Assembly: GCA_900893395.1 (NCBI GenBank)
Contig: CAAHFI011477173.1
Location: 1-22,059, forward strand
DNA length: 22,059 nt
Source of the DNA: Euglena gracilis
Taxonomy: Eukaryota > Euglenozoa > Euglenophyceae > Euglenales > Euglenaceae
Direction: 5' to 3'
Below, in pieces: positions 1-9,741 of this stretch. Under the pieces are notes generated by a model that was not told where the DNA came from, made no database searches, and saw nothing but the letters and a program-made list of their open reading frames with translations. How positions within the stretch are numbered: the stretch's first letter is position 1; each line of letters starts with the position of its first letter. A program made the position numbers and the translations under genes.

Positions 1-521
1 AAATTGTCCACATCTTTCACATTTTGATTCAATTCATAATAGTAGCCTGCTTGACATTTGTACACACTCCATTAATTCTTCCCCATCCATGACATCTACA
101 TGATACATCCCTGCAAATGATTCTTCATTTGCAGGACATGCTATACATTGATACCTGTGATATAATGATTTGCTCCACATGTTACACACGATGTTGATCC
201 TCTTAGAGAAAACTGTCCTGTTGCACATGGTTGATTTCCTATTTGATAGTATTATATGTACATTTAACACATTCATTATTGGCAGCTATATATCCTGTGC
301 CACACTTAACACATTCATTGTTAACAGATATAACCACTTTTACATTTTGTAACATGTACTTCCCGTTTGTATATATCCATTTACATTTTACACAGGTATG
401 CCTGATTTTATTTCTCCTACTTTACAGTTCACTGGATTAGATGATTTAGTTTAAAAGAGGAATCGCAATTGCAGTTCCTACTACTATAGTTAATAATTCC
501 AATGATTATTATTTGAATCAT
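1..521 (-). pseudogene. Cys-rich repeat membrane or secreted protein, copy A (partial, decayed)
   Basis: The minus-strand reading begins at an ATG at 521 with a short Ile-rich hydrophobic stretch (MIQIIIIGII), which suggests a signal peptide or membrane anchor. Farther on (about 34-276) Cys-x-x-Cys motifs such as CIACPANEE appear, like the small Cys-rich repeats of ephrin-receptor-like/GCC2-GCC3 or TNF-receptor-type domains. The gene runs off the left edge of the window. It is broken several times. The nucleotide sequence around its start (about 465-530) closely matches that around 2150-2215, so this is a tandem paralogue of the next gene. Proteins of this kind are often viral surface or secreted factors, but no function can be assigned here. 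Confidence 0.45.
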
Positions 522-842
522 AATATAATAGTGTTTTTTAGTTCCTGTTTATTATGTAAAATGAATGTTTCCAATTCCAGTTACCAAAGCATCCATGATA
601 CAATTCTTTATAAACAATGACTTCTCTTATATCTATATTACCTGATATAGAATGGTAATAATTCTGAATTTTCCTACGAGAAAATTATATGTAGATGCTG
701 CAGAAGTTATTTATATTTGGTACAAAAATGAAAATCTTTATAATGAATTGTTGTCACCATTGCCGTTGCTATTGATATAAGCAGCAATATTATTATCTAT
801 CACATAACATGCAGTAGAGAACCATGTTACCAAATGGTATGT
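522..842. other. Intergenic or decayed tail, no recognisable gene
   Basis: This is AT-rich sequence between the two Cys-rich copies. A short coding-like stretch on the minus strand near 745-840 may be the decayed end of the copy B gene. No RNA gene, repeat or clear promoter was seen. Confidence 0.35.
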
Positions 843-2206
843 TTAAATTAGTATATAGCTTTGTGGATTACTTCCTTTTATTTGAATATTGAGTTTTCCA
901 AAGATGTCATGTTTCCCAATCGTAAGAGTTGTTGATCCATCAACAGAATCAAGGCTAAAATAAATCTGATTAGGAATACGATTAGGATCGTTATCCAATT
1001 CATAACGCGCATAGAATCCTATTTTACTTTGGAAAATATTTTCCTGATTATTGTTTACACTTAGATTAAAACTATTTTGAGTTTTGAGATAAGTACCAGA
1101 TGGTACCATTAATATAATAGGCCATGAAATCATTGAGTTTTAATACTGGATAACCTACAGGTGATGTTCCTATATTGGTACAAGTGAATTATTGATATTT
1201 ATTGGTATAGTTGATAGTCTCCTGTTGTTATCGAAGTTAATATCTCTAGGAGATAGAAGAACATGTAAAAATCTAATTCTATTATTAATAAAACTATCTA
1301 AAGCTGGCATATAATTGGTTTTTCCACTGCATGAACTACTATTTGCTTCTGAATAATATCCAGTAGGACATCTAGCACATCCTGTGTTAGATTATAATAA
1401 CCGCTACACAGTTACAATTAATTCCACTAGCAATTCAGATAACTTGTACATTCACATGTTTTATCTTCACTGAGATACATTTTATTATTTATACATGTAC
1501 AAGTTGTAGATCCTTGTGAAGAAACACTAAGTTGGACAATCACACAAGAAACTACCCAATTGATAGGTATTTGTTCCACATGCTGTACATGTAGGAGAAT
1601 TTCCTGTTCTTAGATAACCAGGAGAGCATTCACCATCGTTGCTCCCAAAACAATTGAATATGATCCAGTGGGACATGTTAAACATATTTTGTCCATCTGT
1701 TCCATATTCACCAGGTAAACATGGAAAACAGTAATCTCCTAATTTTTTATAACCTGGTCTACATCTTACTACATTTGTTATTTTCAGGTTATCCATCAAG
1801 GCATCTTACACATCTATTATCAACTGATATTGACTGTTGATCACATTGTGTAACGTGGGAGAAAATCCTATTTATATATCCATCTAACATTTGCATTTAT
1901 TAGATGCTGTTGTATCTGAATATGATCCAGTAGGACATGTCATACATGATTGTCATCTAGCTACGCTGTATTCATTAAGTTTGCTGTACATATACTACCA
2001 TTTTTTCATAACCTGAATCACATTTACTACATTTACCATTTTCCGGTAAATATTCCTACTGAACATTCAAACATTCACATTATTTACTAATATAGATTTA
2101 GAACCACATTGTTTCGCAGTGTTTGGTTGTTTACCAAGTGATACGACAATTGATTTGTTCCTACTACTACTGTTAAAATAATTCCAATAATGATAATTTG
2201 AATCAT
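843..2206 (-). pseudogene. Cys-rich ephrin-receptor-like repeat protein, copy B (decayed)
   Basis: The minus-strand reading begins at an ATG at 2206 with the hydrophobic segment MIQIIIIGIILTVVVG, almost the same as in copy A. The middle (about 1527-1799) shows repeated small Cys modules, for example RCRPGYKK, CFPCLPGEYG, CSPGYLRTG and CTACGTNTYQLGSFLCDC. This spacing is typical of ephrin-receptor-like/GCC2-GCC3 repeats. The 843-1133 part has few cysteines and looks beta-rich, perhaps a C-terminal domain. The gene is broken several times. An AAAATTGA sequence on the minus strand at 2277-2284 lies about 70 bases upstream but may be chance. A role as viral surface or secreted protein is inference only. 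Confidence 0.45.
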
Positions 2207-2740
2207 ATTATAACAATTCCATATTAGAATTAGAAAATATAATTATATAATGAAATAATGATCTTCGACGAATTGATCAATTTTATACTGTTAAACACGT
2301 TGATACTGATGATCCTGATATGCATTGGTACACTCATAACAGAAAAAAATTATTTCATTCAATGGATCAACAGTTCTCAATGAAGGTAATACAGTTATAT
2401 TCTTTAGAGATTATATAACAGATATAAAAACAGATGGAAACTCTACTTTACTATGTAATTGACAATGAAGAATTTCCTGTATTTGATGATACAAGATTGT
2501 TTACATTTCTTAGTCCATTGAAGCCAATATTATTCAAATCTCTTAAACCTCAAGTGATAAAGTTTAAGAGATGGATTTGCCAACTGAATTAACAGATTCT
2601 GTCTACTCAAACAATTAAGGAAAAAAAACAACTATATTATTATGGTGAAATTCATAATGATTATTAGTCATATTAACAAGATCTATTAAACCAAAGAAAT
2701 GCGTGTAATAAATTATTTAGATCTTGTTTGGTAACATCAT
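2207..2740. other. Unrecognised remnants of one or more genes
   Basis: On the plus strand there are short coding-like pieces, for example HVDTDDPDMHWYTHNRKK near 2300 and DNEEFPVFDDTRLFTFL near 2465, in different frames. They look like the remains of one viral gene but match nothing I recognise. No open frame longer than about 45 codons begins with ATG. Confidence 0.3.
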
Positions 2741-3878
2741 CTAATAAACTAATACGTAATATCCACTTCTTAGTTCTTTTGGAATATTCATAGATTCAAT
2801 CACATCACTTACTTTACTAGATGAAGTATTACATGCAGAACCAATTGAGATAATGATTCCATAATCATTCAATGATTCTTTCATTTTGATATTGCAGAAC
2901 TTATCCTTATACAGCAAGGAGTAAAGTATTGCATAACATACGTTTATTATCTCTATTGCAATCCAAAAGATCTTATCCTTCGTATTCTTTTGAGATTCAA
3001 ATTCGTCAATATAAAACAATCTATATATTTATTTAATGAATTTTTAAGGTAATCTATCATCTTAATCAGATGATCATTTTTTTCGCCACGTTTGAGATAT
3101 GTATATTTATAGGCTGCATATGATGCACCAATACCATGTATGTTTTCTGTACCGCCACGCAATCCAGCATTTTGCGTTCCTGCGATTAATGGCTTGAGTC
3201 CATATCCTTCTAAAAAATTATTTCTAATAATGAGACATCCAACACCAGGAGGACCATGTAACTTATGAAATGATATACTACATGCATCGATACCATTATA
3301 TACACCTATTTTTCCAAAAGATTGAACACAATCTGTATGAAATGGTACCTTGTGTTTGTGAGCTATTGCTACAATGCTGGTATATCATTTACTATACCTG
3401 TTTCATTATTAGCTGTCATAATAGATATTAAACATGTATTAGGTTTAATAGCTGCTTCTAATACATCTGGATTAACTGTTCCATACATTGGGCCGGATGT
3501 TTCAACTGGGAGTTTAGTATATTGACACAAATTATCATTTTTTAGATCTTCACAGCATGCTAGTATAGATTTATGCTCAGTAGAACTAACGATTATATGA
3601 GGCAGTATCCTGTTTTAGTCATGAAACTTCTCACTGAACTTTGTTAATATATGTGCATTAGATTCTGATGCACCACTTGTGAATATCAATGTATGATCAT
3701 CAAGTTCATGATTCTGTAGTAATATATGTTTAAAAGTATGCATCATTTCTTGACATTCCTTTGCAGTTGCATAATGTGATGATGCATTGCCTTTATTTGT
3801 CCATTTTAGCATTGTTTTAATAACAAGGTCTGGCATAAAGGTAGTTGCATTAGCATCTAAATAGCAATAATTATTCAT
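2741..3878 (-). pseudogene. NifS-like cysteine desulfurase family, ASFV QP383R type (broken)
   Basis: The minus-strand sequence carries the hallmarks of the PLP-dependent cysteine desulfurase (class V aminotransferase) family in the expected order: an N-terminal YLDANATT motif, FTSGASESNA, the PLP-lysine region SFHKLHGPPGVG, RGGTENIHG, and the C-terminal GSACNTSSSKVSDV loop with the cysteine. ASFV has a NifS-like gene (QP383R) next to the QP509L helicase gene. Here a helicase of that type lies nearby, with the capsid gene between. The copy is broken, with roughly three or four interruptions. The start is an ATG at 3878, about 25 bases past the capsid stop, so the two genes lie head to tail. 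Its original role is unclear, since the ASFV protein itself is poorly defined. Confidence 0.85.
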
Positions 3879-4063
3879 TGTATATCCTCTATTTTATATT
3901 TTTTTACATAGTATATTTGAGGTTAAGATCATCACCATTTCTGTATAAGAAGTTAAGAGCAGACATACATATGACCAATTCATAATTATTATTATATGTA
4001 TCTGAATAATCAGGATGTAGTGAATATTTAATGTGTAACTCTCTAGTTGTACTCAAGTTAAAA
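3749..4063. repeat. Donor copy of a 315-bp segmental duplication
   Basis: This stretch covers the start of the NifS-like gene, the short intergenic gap and the end of the capsid gene. It recurs in the same orientation at 9742-10055, nearly identical: the first roughly 190 bases match exactly and only a handful of small differences follow. Because it makes gene sense here and not at the second site, this is the source. Confidence 0.95.
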
Positions 4064-5463
4064 TATCCACTTGGATTAAACTTGCCAGGATAAAAACAGA
4101 ATGTAATGAGGAACATGTTGTTATCATATGGGCTAATAACAGCAGAATTCTTACTGTACCTAATGGGTAGATAATCATTGAAGAAACTTTGGGGTAACTG
4201 AGGATAAATAGAAATTCCTGCACTAGTTGTTAATTCAATATCTTTCACAATGTTATTAAGAGATGTCATCTGAATTGCTTCTCTAGTTACTAACTGTCTG
4301 ATTCCATGATCAGAATTCCATATAATAGCAGGAATATGCAAGCTTCTAACTTGATTAATATCATCTGATAAATAATCTGATCCCATTAAATGCCACCTGT
4401 CAAAATCTGTTGCATTAGATTTATTACGGAAACCTACACATAGGAATTCTCCAGGATATTGCAGTTGATTGAGGAGAATAAGATCAGATGGATTTTGAAG
4501 TCCTGTGATTTGTCTCTTATGAACTCTAATGAGATTAAAACTGAAATCACGCTTCATGATGTTAGAGATAAATGGATACGTATACAATTGATTAACATAG
4601 AGTGATGCTTGGAAGATAATATTTGTAATTGGTAGTGGAACAATGGATGTTCCTGATGGTGTAATCCTAATTTCTCCATTTCCTGTATTGTCATAGATAA
4701 GTGATTGAATAATATTATCGATACTTGATAATTTGATATTAAGTACTCTTTGAGATGTTGCTGATGAATAATTAACTAGTGCGTTACTTACATCTTCACA
4801 GAACCAAAAATGTAATGGAATAAACATATCAAACGTTTCGTGATATAACTTGGGTGTTTGGTAACCATTGCTGTAATTAATTACTCCAGTGAAACTTCTA
4901 CTGTTGTAACTAGCTTGTTGAACTTCATCCTGTCCATAACATCTTTCCCATCCTGCTTTGTGATTTTTATTCACAAAGAAGTTTTTATAAGCAATTACAT
5001 CCTCTGGTTGATAACTGTCAATTAATACACCACCGCCTGATCTTAATTCAACATTTTCTAGAAGTCTAATTCCAGGATATGAACAATACCTATACAGTGG
5101 TTTATCAGTAGTTGGTTCAATATTATTATCATAAGCTTCTCTATCACCAATAGCATTAAATCTAATATGAAGAACTACATCATTAGTAAAATCACCATAA
5201 GAAGGTAACGTAAATGACAGCGTTGATCCTGATTTTCCTAGGATTTTAGAATTTCCTCCTACTTTGGTATATTCAGAAGCTATAGCTACATATGGATAAT
5301 ATCTAGATTTTACAAAAACTACATGAGATTTCTCAATATCATCCACAGTGGGTAATCTATCTGTGATGAATTGAGCCTAGTTTCTAGATATTTATAGGCT
5401 GTAAAATATGAATCAGTAACGTCATCTTGAGTAACAAGCGTAAAAACACCAATGCTCGACATT
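3904..5463 (-). pseudogene. NCLDV major capsid protein, ASFV p72 (B646L) type; nearly whole
   Basis: This double-jelly-roll capsid protein builds the icosahedral shell of asfarvirus-like particles. Features shared with p72 include the N-terminal PYVAIASEYTKV segment, LSFTLPSYGDFTNDVV, the CSYPGIRLLENV motif, the LHFWFCEDVSNAL motif, FSFNLIRVHKRQITG and a C-terminal SGYFNLSTTRELHI segment. Similarity to the family begins at an ATG at 5463 (MSSIGVFTLV, compare MASGGAFCLI in p72) and ends at the stop at 3904. At about 520 residues it is shorter than ASFV p72 (646). The shorter loops are probably natural variation, as in other asfar-like viruses. The copy looks almost whole, with about one break. 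It is divergent from the helicase gene, with 33 bases between them. Confidence 0.9.
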
Positions 5464-5496
5464 TATATAATTGAATATATTAAATAATATATAAAA
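5464..5496. promoter_or_regulatory. Short AT-only divergent promoter region
   Basis: These 33 bases separate the divergent capsid and helicase starts and consist almost entirely of A and T (TATATAATTGAATATATTAA core). Both promoters must lie here or extend into the genes. No AAAATTGA element is present. This is inferred from position and composition only. Confidence 0.45.
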
Positions 5497-6999
5497 ATGT
5501 TAGAAAGGGTAATTAATTCGTATGGTATATCAGTATCCTATGACAAATTTCTTATTAAGAGTGGGGGTAGAGAAAATCTCAATAAAATACTCAAAAGTCT
5601 AACAATCAAGGAAAAACCAAGTTTTGGTAAACCTAAGGGTTCTCCACTGGTGATTAAACATGCTTATATCGTTCAAAAAGGCACTATTATATTTCCAAGA
5701 ATCAAGGCACCTATATTTCTCAAACATGGTCTAATAGACTCTCTCAAACAGGAATATATCAATGAACCAAAAAAGATAAAAAAACATGAACTTCTTGAGC
5801 CATTATATGAATATCAAGAAGATATATTGAATCATCTCATTGAATTCTATAGAAATTCCAGCACATTTTATCTGCAGATGGATACAGGACTTGGTAAGTC
5901 TAGACTTGGATGTGCTCTGGTCAATGAACTACAATATTCTGCATTAATCGTAGTTCCAACTATTGCAATAGGAAATCAGTGGATAGATGAATTTAACGAG
6001 TTATATCCTGATATGACCGTTGGATTTTATCACAATAATAACACTGTGAATCCAGAAACTCATGATGTAACTATCATTGTAGTAAATACCTTTAATAAGA
6101 AAGATCCATCATTTATCAGTGGTTATGGTATCATAATATATGATGAAGCTCATGAATATCATACGATATGTAACAGTAGAATATTATGGCTAGCTCAAAC
6201 TAGAATTGTATTAGGTCTATCTGCAACTCCATTGGAAAGACCTGATGAACTGGATAAATATGTTTTATTTCACTTAGGTAAACCTGTCTGTGCTAAGGAT
6301 ATAACATCGAAAATAGGTTCAGTAAAGTTCATTGGAAATGTTAAATGTATAAATTACTACGGTGATCCAAAATTTACGGAAAATATATTGACAAATAAAG
6401 GGACTATGTCATCTATACTTACAATTGGTAATCTCATAAGAGATCAATTTAGAATTGATCTAATAATAGGAGAGATAAAAAGATTATATAATGATGGACA
6501 TGGTATATTTGTATTTGCTGAACATAGGGACTTCCTTGATGTACTAAAAAGTAATCTCAATGGATATAATACCAGTGATCATACAAGTATATTTAGAGGT
6601 GGAATCAAAGATTCAGAAGTACAAAGAACGAAGCAATTAGCTAGGAAAAATGCTCATATAGTTTTAACAACTTATGGATATTCAAGACGTGGTATATCAC
6701 TTACTGACATGACTGCATTGATTTTAACTACTCCTAGAAGAAATGGAATAAAACAGATTATAGGAAGGATATTGCGTAGAGGATCAGATGAGTCCATAGT
6801 TCGTAGGATAATAGATATAGTAGATGTTAGATGTGGATTGAGGAATCAATATTTTGATAGAAAAAAAATATATGTGGAAAGAGGTTATCCAATTGAAACA
6901 GTGAGAGTAGAAATGAATGGTGAACAACAGGATGACATCGATGAAGAGATAAAGATAGAAGACATGAGTCAACTCATAGATGAAATATATGGTCCATAA
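5497..6999 (+). CDS. Superfamily 2 helicase, poxvirus A18R / ASFV QP509L type
   Basis: A DNA helicase of the kind used by NCLDVs in transcription and transcript release. The 500-residue frame is intact and close to QP509L (509). Motifs in order: Walker A DTGLGKS at residues 129-135, the DEAH box at 216-219 (IIYDEAHEYH), SAT at 242-244 (LGLSATPLERP), a motif IV-like FVFAEHRDFLDVL, a motif V-like TTYGYSRRGISLTD, and motif VI QIIGRILRR from residue 420. The N-terminal about 110 residues precede the YEYQ Q-motif-like region, as in the family. The C-terminus is acidic (DDIDEEIKIED). The ATG at 5497 is the first in frame and follows the AT-rich divergent gap. There are no signs of decay, in contrast to its neighbours. 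The two RecA-like lobes and all catalytic motifs are present, so the family assignment is firm. Confidence 0.93.
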   Translation: MLERVINSYGISVSYDKFLIKSGGRENLNKILKSLTIKEKPSFGKPKGSPLVIKHAYIVQKGTIIFPRIKAPIFLKHGLIDSLKQEYINEPKKIKKHELLEPLYEYQEDILNHLIEFYRNSSTFYLQMDTGLGKSRLGCALVNELQYSALIVVPTIAIGNQWIDEFNELYPDMTVGFYHNNNTVNPETHDVTIIVVNTFNKKDPSFISGYGIIIYDEAHEYHTICNSRILWLAQTRIVLGLSATPLERPDELDKYVLFHLGKPVCAKDITSKIGSVKFIGNVKCINYYGDPKFTENILTNKGTMSSILTIGNLIRDQFRIDLIIGEIKRLYNDGHGIFVFAEHRDFLDVLKSNLNGYNTSDHTSIFRGGIKDSEVQRTKQLARKNAHIVLTTYGYSRRGISLTDMTALILTTPRRNGIKQIIGRILRRGSDESIVRRIIDIVDVRCGLRNQYFDRKKIYVERGYPIETVRVEMNGEQQDDIDEEIKIEDMSQLIDEIYGP

Positions 7000-7003
7000 A
7001 GAA

Positions 7004-7063
7004 AGAGTAGTGTAGAGTGTAGAGTAGTGTAGAGTGGAGTGTAGTGTAGAGTAGAGTAGAGTA
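7004..7063. repeat. GAGTGTAGAGTA microsatellite
   Basis: An imperfect array of 5- to 10-base units (AGAGT / AGTGT) right after the helicase stop. It lies between the convergent ends of the helicase gene and the 7149-7643 gene. It is of simple-sequence type with no coding content. Confidence 0.85.
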
Positions 7064-7148
7064 CTTCAAAACCAGTCAACAAAGTTGACAATGAGAAGTG
7101 CGATATCTTTGCATATTTTTTTCGAAAATTTGTAGAACAATTCACATT

Positions 7149-7643
7149 TCAATGGACTATCCCATGACAGAATTGACTGAGATATGTTTCAATGTCAGAA
7201 TAATCTGGACCAAATATACCAATGCTGTATAACTCATGAATATACCACTTCAGAAGTCTTGTTTGTTCAATGAGTAACATTGTGACGTCCGACTTGAATG
7301 GAATTTTTAGATTGAATGTACAGTTTATAGATTTAATGGAACGAAAAGGTGATGGAATGATAGGTTTGTAGGTAACAATGAAACAGTGATCATGAAATAC
7401 GCATCTCTTGGACATTCTGTAGTAACTATCAGAATGCATTTCTATTTCAAATGTTCCTTCTTTAGGAGGAGATGCAAATGAATTGAAGAACCAATCATCA
7501 ACATATCCAGAAAATTCTCCAACAAGTATATCTCCACAGACAGGACAACGTCCCCATGTGTTGAAAGAATCTGTTTCTATTCTGTAGCCCTGTTCCAAAT
7601 AAACAGTGCCAAGAACACACAGATATCCGTTGATGTAATCCAT
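7149..7643 (-). pseudogene. CPVC-motif protein of unrecognised family, copy 1
   Basis: A 164-residue frame from the ATG at 7643. It shares a clear architecture with the next gene: an N-terminal GYLCVLG, then WGRCPVCGDIL, CVFHDHCFIVTY, and CTFNLKIPFKSDVTMLLIE followed by LLKWY. The CPVC pair plus the later Cys and His residues could form a zinc site. Compared with the neighbouring paralogue the C-terminal part is shorter, and the gene appears broken about once. No family is recognised. Tandem paralogues of small proteins are typical of NCLDV multigene families, but this does not match the ASFV MGF families I know. Its stop lies near the microsatellite. Confidence 0.6.
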
Positions 7644-7683
7644 TAAGTTCTGTAGTGATATTAGTTTATTATTTTTTTCAAAT

Positions 7684-8241
7684 TTATTCTACATATCTTA
7701 ATATGACCAAAGAAATATCTTTACATGTTATTTTTTCGAATATATGAACTAATTCACATCTCCATGGATTATCCCATGATAATATATTTTTTAGATATGA
7801 ATAATCCATATTTACATTATATTTCATCAAATTAGAAACGTTCTTTTCATATTGTTTTAGTAATTTAGCTTCATTGATTATTAACTCTGTTACATTAGAT
7901 TTATGAGGAATTATCAGATTAAAAACGCAATTTAGAACTGAAAAATCATATTCATCGATTGAATCACATAGATTATAAGACACTATAAATTTATGATCGT
8001 AAAATATACATTTCTTAGGAGATGGTATCCATTGACTTTTTTGAAATACATCAGCTAGAAAGGTACCATTTTTTTCCATATTTATTATTTTCTCTGGCAT
8101 ACATGATATCAATTCATTACAAACAGGACAAAACCCCCATATACCACATTTATTCATTTCCGTAAGACAATTTCCTAATTTTAACTCCCTTTTTCCTACT
8201 ACACATAAATAGCCCTGAATCTCAGCAAAATTGGAGCTCAT
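7684..8241 (-). CDS. CPVC-motif protein of unrecognised family, copy 2
   Basis: An intact 185-residue frame from the ATG at 8241. It is paralogous to the 7149-7643 gene, sharing GYLCVVG, WGFCPVC, CIFYDHKFIVSY, CVFNLIIPHKSNVTELII and LLKQY, and has a C-terminal WDNPWRCELVHIFEKI segment. The conserved Cys and His residues suggest a small zinc-binding fold. The gene has its own candidate promoter, AAAATTGA on the minus strand at 8293-8300, about 52 bases upstream of the ATG. The gap to copy 1 is about 40 bases. It has no transmembrane segment or signal peptide. Function unknown. Confidence 0.7.
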   Translation of the reverse strand: MSSNFAEIQGYLCVVGKRELKLGNCLTEMNKCGIWGFCPVCNELISCMPEKIINMEKNGTFLADVFQKSQWIPSPKKCIFYDHKFIVSYNLCDSIDEYDFSVLNCVFNLIIPHKSNVTELIINEAKLLKQYEKNVSNLMKYNVNMDYSYLKNILSWDNPWRCELVHIFEKITCKDISLVILRYVE

Positions 8242-8292
8242 TTGATATTATGTGATAATCTATAACAATCTATAACATCATACAATATTAAT

Positions 8293-8300
8293 TCAATTTT
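8293..8300 (-). promoter_or_regulatory. AAAATTGA element (mimivirus-early-like) for the CPVC gene
   Basis: The plus strand reads TCAATTTT, so the element faces the minus-strand gene that starts at 8241. AAAATTGA is the known early-promoter motif of mimivirus. Placement about 50 bases upstream of an ATG is compatible with that role. Confidence 0.45.
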
Positions 8301-8342
8301 ATGGAATATTCCAGTATTTTTTTTCAATTCTTTATTGAAAAA

Positions 8343-8350
8343 AAAATTGA
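8343..8350 (+). promoter_or_regulatory. AAAATTGA element ahead of the first GIY-YIG gene
   Basis: The motif lies 30 bases before the ATG at 8381 in an A-rich context (GAAAAAAAAATTGAATTTT). Together with the element at 8293-8300 it makes a divergent promoter pair. Confidence 0.6.
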
Positions 8351-8380
8351 ATTTTTTATTATTGATTTAACAAACTAGAC

Positions 8381-9200
8381 ATGGATTTCTCCACGCTTTC
8401 TCAATTCATTGACTTCTATTCTAACCGACAACAGAGCAATCTTGATGGTCTTTTAGGCCTTGAATATACCAAAAATATCTATGTCCTTGAATTGGAAGGA
8501 GGTTACTACTATGTAGGAAAAAAATCACCAACTAGTAAGAAAAGACTAAATATGCACCTGTTTAACAGACCAACATCTTATGAAAAATCGACAAGTTGGA
8601 CGATGGTGCACAAAGTTGAAAGGGTTTTATTTGACATTCCTAACTGTAACCCATTTGATGAAGATGTGATAACTGAGCTTATGATGATGTTCTTCGGAAC
8701 TGAAAAGGTTAGAGGAGGGAAATTTTCAGCTGTCCGTCACAGTACTAACCACATTAACATGTTAAAGTTACTTCCAAGTTACCTTGAAGAACCTAGGACA
8801 CTATGTTGTTTCCTCCTTGAGGATAAAACTTTCTACATAGGTCTAATCAATAATGAGGATGACCCAACTAACTTCCAAAATCCACCCTTGGATTGGAAAT
8901 TAAGAGCCCCTATTGAAAGATGCATGGGGTTCAAGCGTGGGTGTATTTCCCTCGAAATAAACAAGTATATTGTCGCCTTGATAAATAAAATAATAATTGA
9001 CCTTGGCACCATAGTTTACGAAAAGAACATACATTTATGCTATCAGTCGCATCAGAGGAGGCAACTTCTCTGATTATGAACTAGATAAATATCAGATCAA
9101 ATTCCTTGTCACGTCTTATATATCAGTGACTGACAAGTGTTTCCATTGTCATGGACAAGGACATTTAAGAAAAGCGTGTCCTCGTCTCAAGAAAAAGTAA
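8381..9200 (+). pseudogene. GIY-YIG nuclease-like protein with C-terminal zinc knuckle
   Basis: The N-terminal half holds a GIY-YIG-like core: NIYVLELEGGYYYVGKK (the two strand motifs), then a conserved Arg region (SKKRLNMHLF) and later ELMMMFFG with a Glu. The last part of the gene (9138-9179) encodes a CCHC zinc knuckle, CFHCHGQGHLRKAC, a nucleic-acid-binding module. The stop is at 9198-9200, directly followed by a hairpin. The gene appears broken about once. GIY-YIG domains cut DNA in homing endonucleases and repair enzymes, and a fused zinc knuckle suggests nucleic-acid targeting. A second, more divergent relative follows at 9322. A selfish homing-type role is an inference. Confidence 0.65.
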
Positions 9201-9201
9201 T

Positions 9202-9224
9202 TTACTGTTTCTTTTTTACAGTAA
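9202..9224 (+). terminator. Hairpin directly after the GIY-YIG gene
   Basis: TTACTGT and ACAGTAA form a perfect 7-bp stem around a T-rich loop, one base after the stop codon. In mimivirus, transcripts are cleaved and polyadenylated at such palindromic hairpins. The next AAAATTGA element begins about 20 bases later. Confidence 0.6.
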
Positions 9225-9244
9225 TTTATTTATTTTTGCAGAAA

Positions 9245-9252
9245 AAAATTGA
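9245..9252 (+). promoter_or_regulatory. AAAATTGA element ahead of the second GIY-YIG gene
   Basis: The sequence GAAAAAAATTGAATG lies about 70 bases before the ATG at 9322. The context is the same as at 8343 and 16438. Confidence 0.5.
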
Positions 9253-9321
9253 ATGATTAAATTACCATAGCAACCATCCTTTCCATTGCCAGAGTGTCGT
9301 TTGCTAATTTCAATTTTCAAC

Positions 9322-9741
9322 ATGTCTTCTTCTGCTTGCAACAACTTCGGTCTTTATGCAACGGAACAACTTACGTTGGAGGAGATGCATCTTACCAATC
9401 CGTTCTTTCAGATTATACTAACCGTCTCCTCCCCCCTCATATTTTTGGGCAGCTTGTCGACTCGTTCAAATCCGGCATGTATATCATCGAAGCTTTCCAA
9501 AATTTTGCACTCTTTTACAGCACTTACATTGCCATAGTTGGCATGTATGATGCTGATATAAACATCGCAGCTAGCTACTGCGATATATACATCATGGGCC
9601 TCTACGGAGGAGCCTTCTACGTTGGAAAGTCTTCCAACAGTAGACGAAGGATCCAACAACACATGGGTGTTGTTGATGCCGATGGGAAATCAGCATCGTG
9701 GGTGACAGCCAAGGGGGCCTACGGCAATTTATGCATTAATG
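9322..9741 (+). pseudogene. Second GIY-YIG-like gene, cut off by an inserted duplicate
   Basis: A GIY-YIG-type motif is visible at about 9580-9700: IYIMGLYGGAFYVGKSS, then RRRIQQHM and SASWV. These are the same motifs, in the same order, as in the gene at 8381 (IYVLELEGGYYYVGKK, STSWT). The leading ATG at 9322 (MSSSACNN) follows an AAAATTGA element. The gene is broken: about one interruption in its first part, and its end is replaced at 9742 by the copied NifS/capsid junction. It is GC-richer than the neighbouring viral genes, which may reflect a different origin. Confidence 0.55.

Noticed and set aside
2277-2284. Minus-strand AAAATTGA upstream of the copy B Cys-rich gene
   Set aside because: It lies about 70 bases from the ATG, without the A-run context of the others, and within possible coding remnants. 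Chance is likely in AT-rich DNA.
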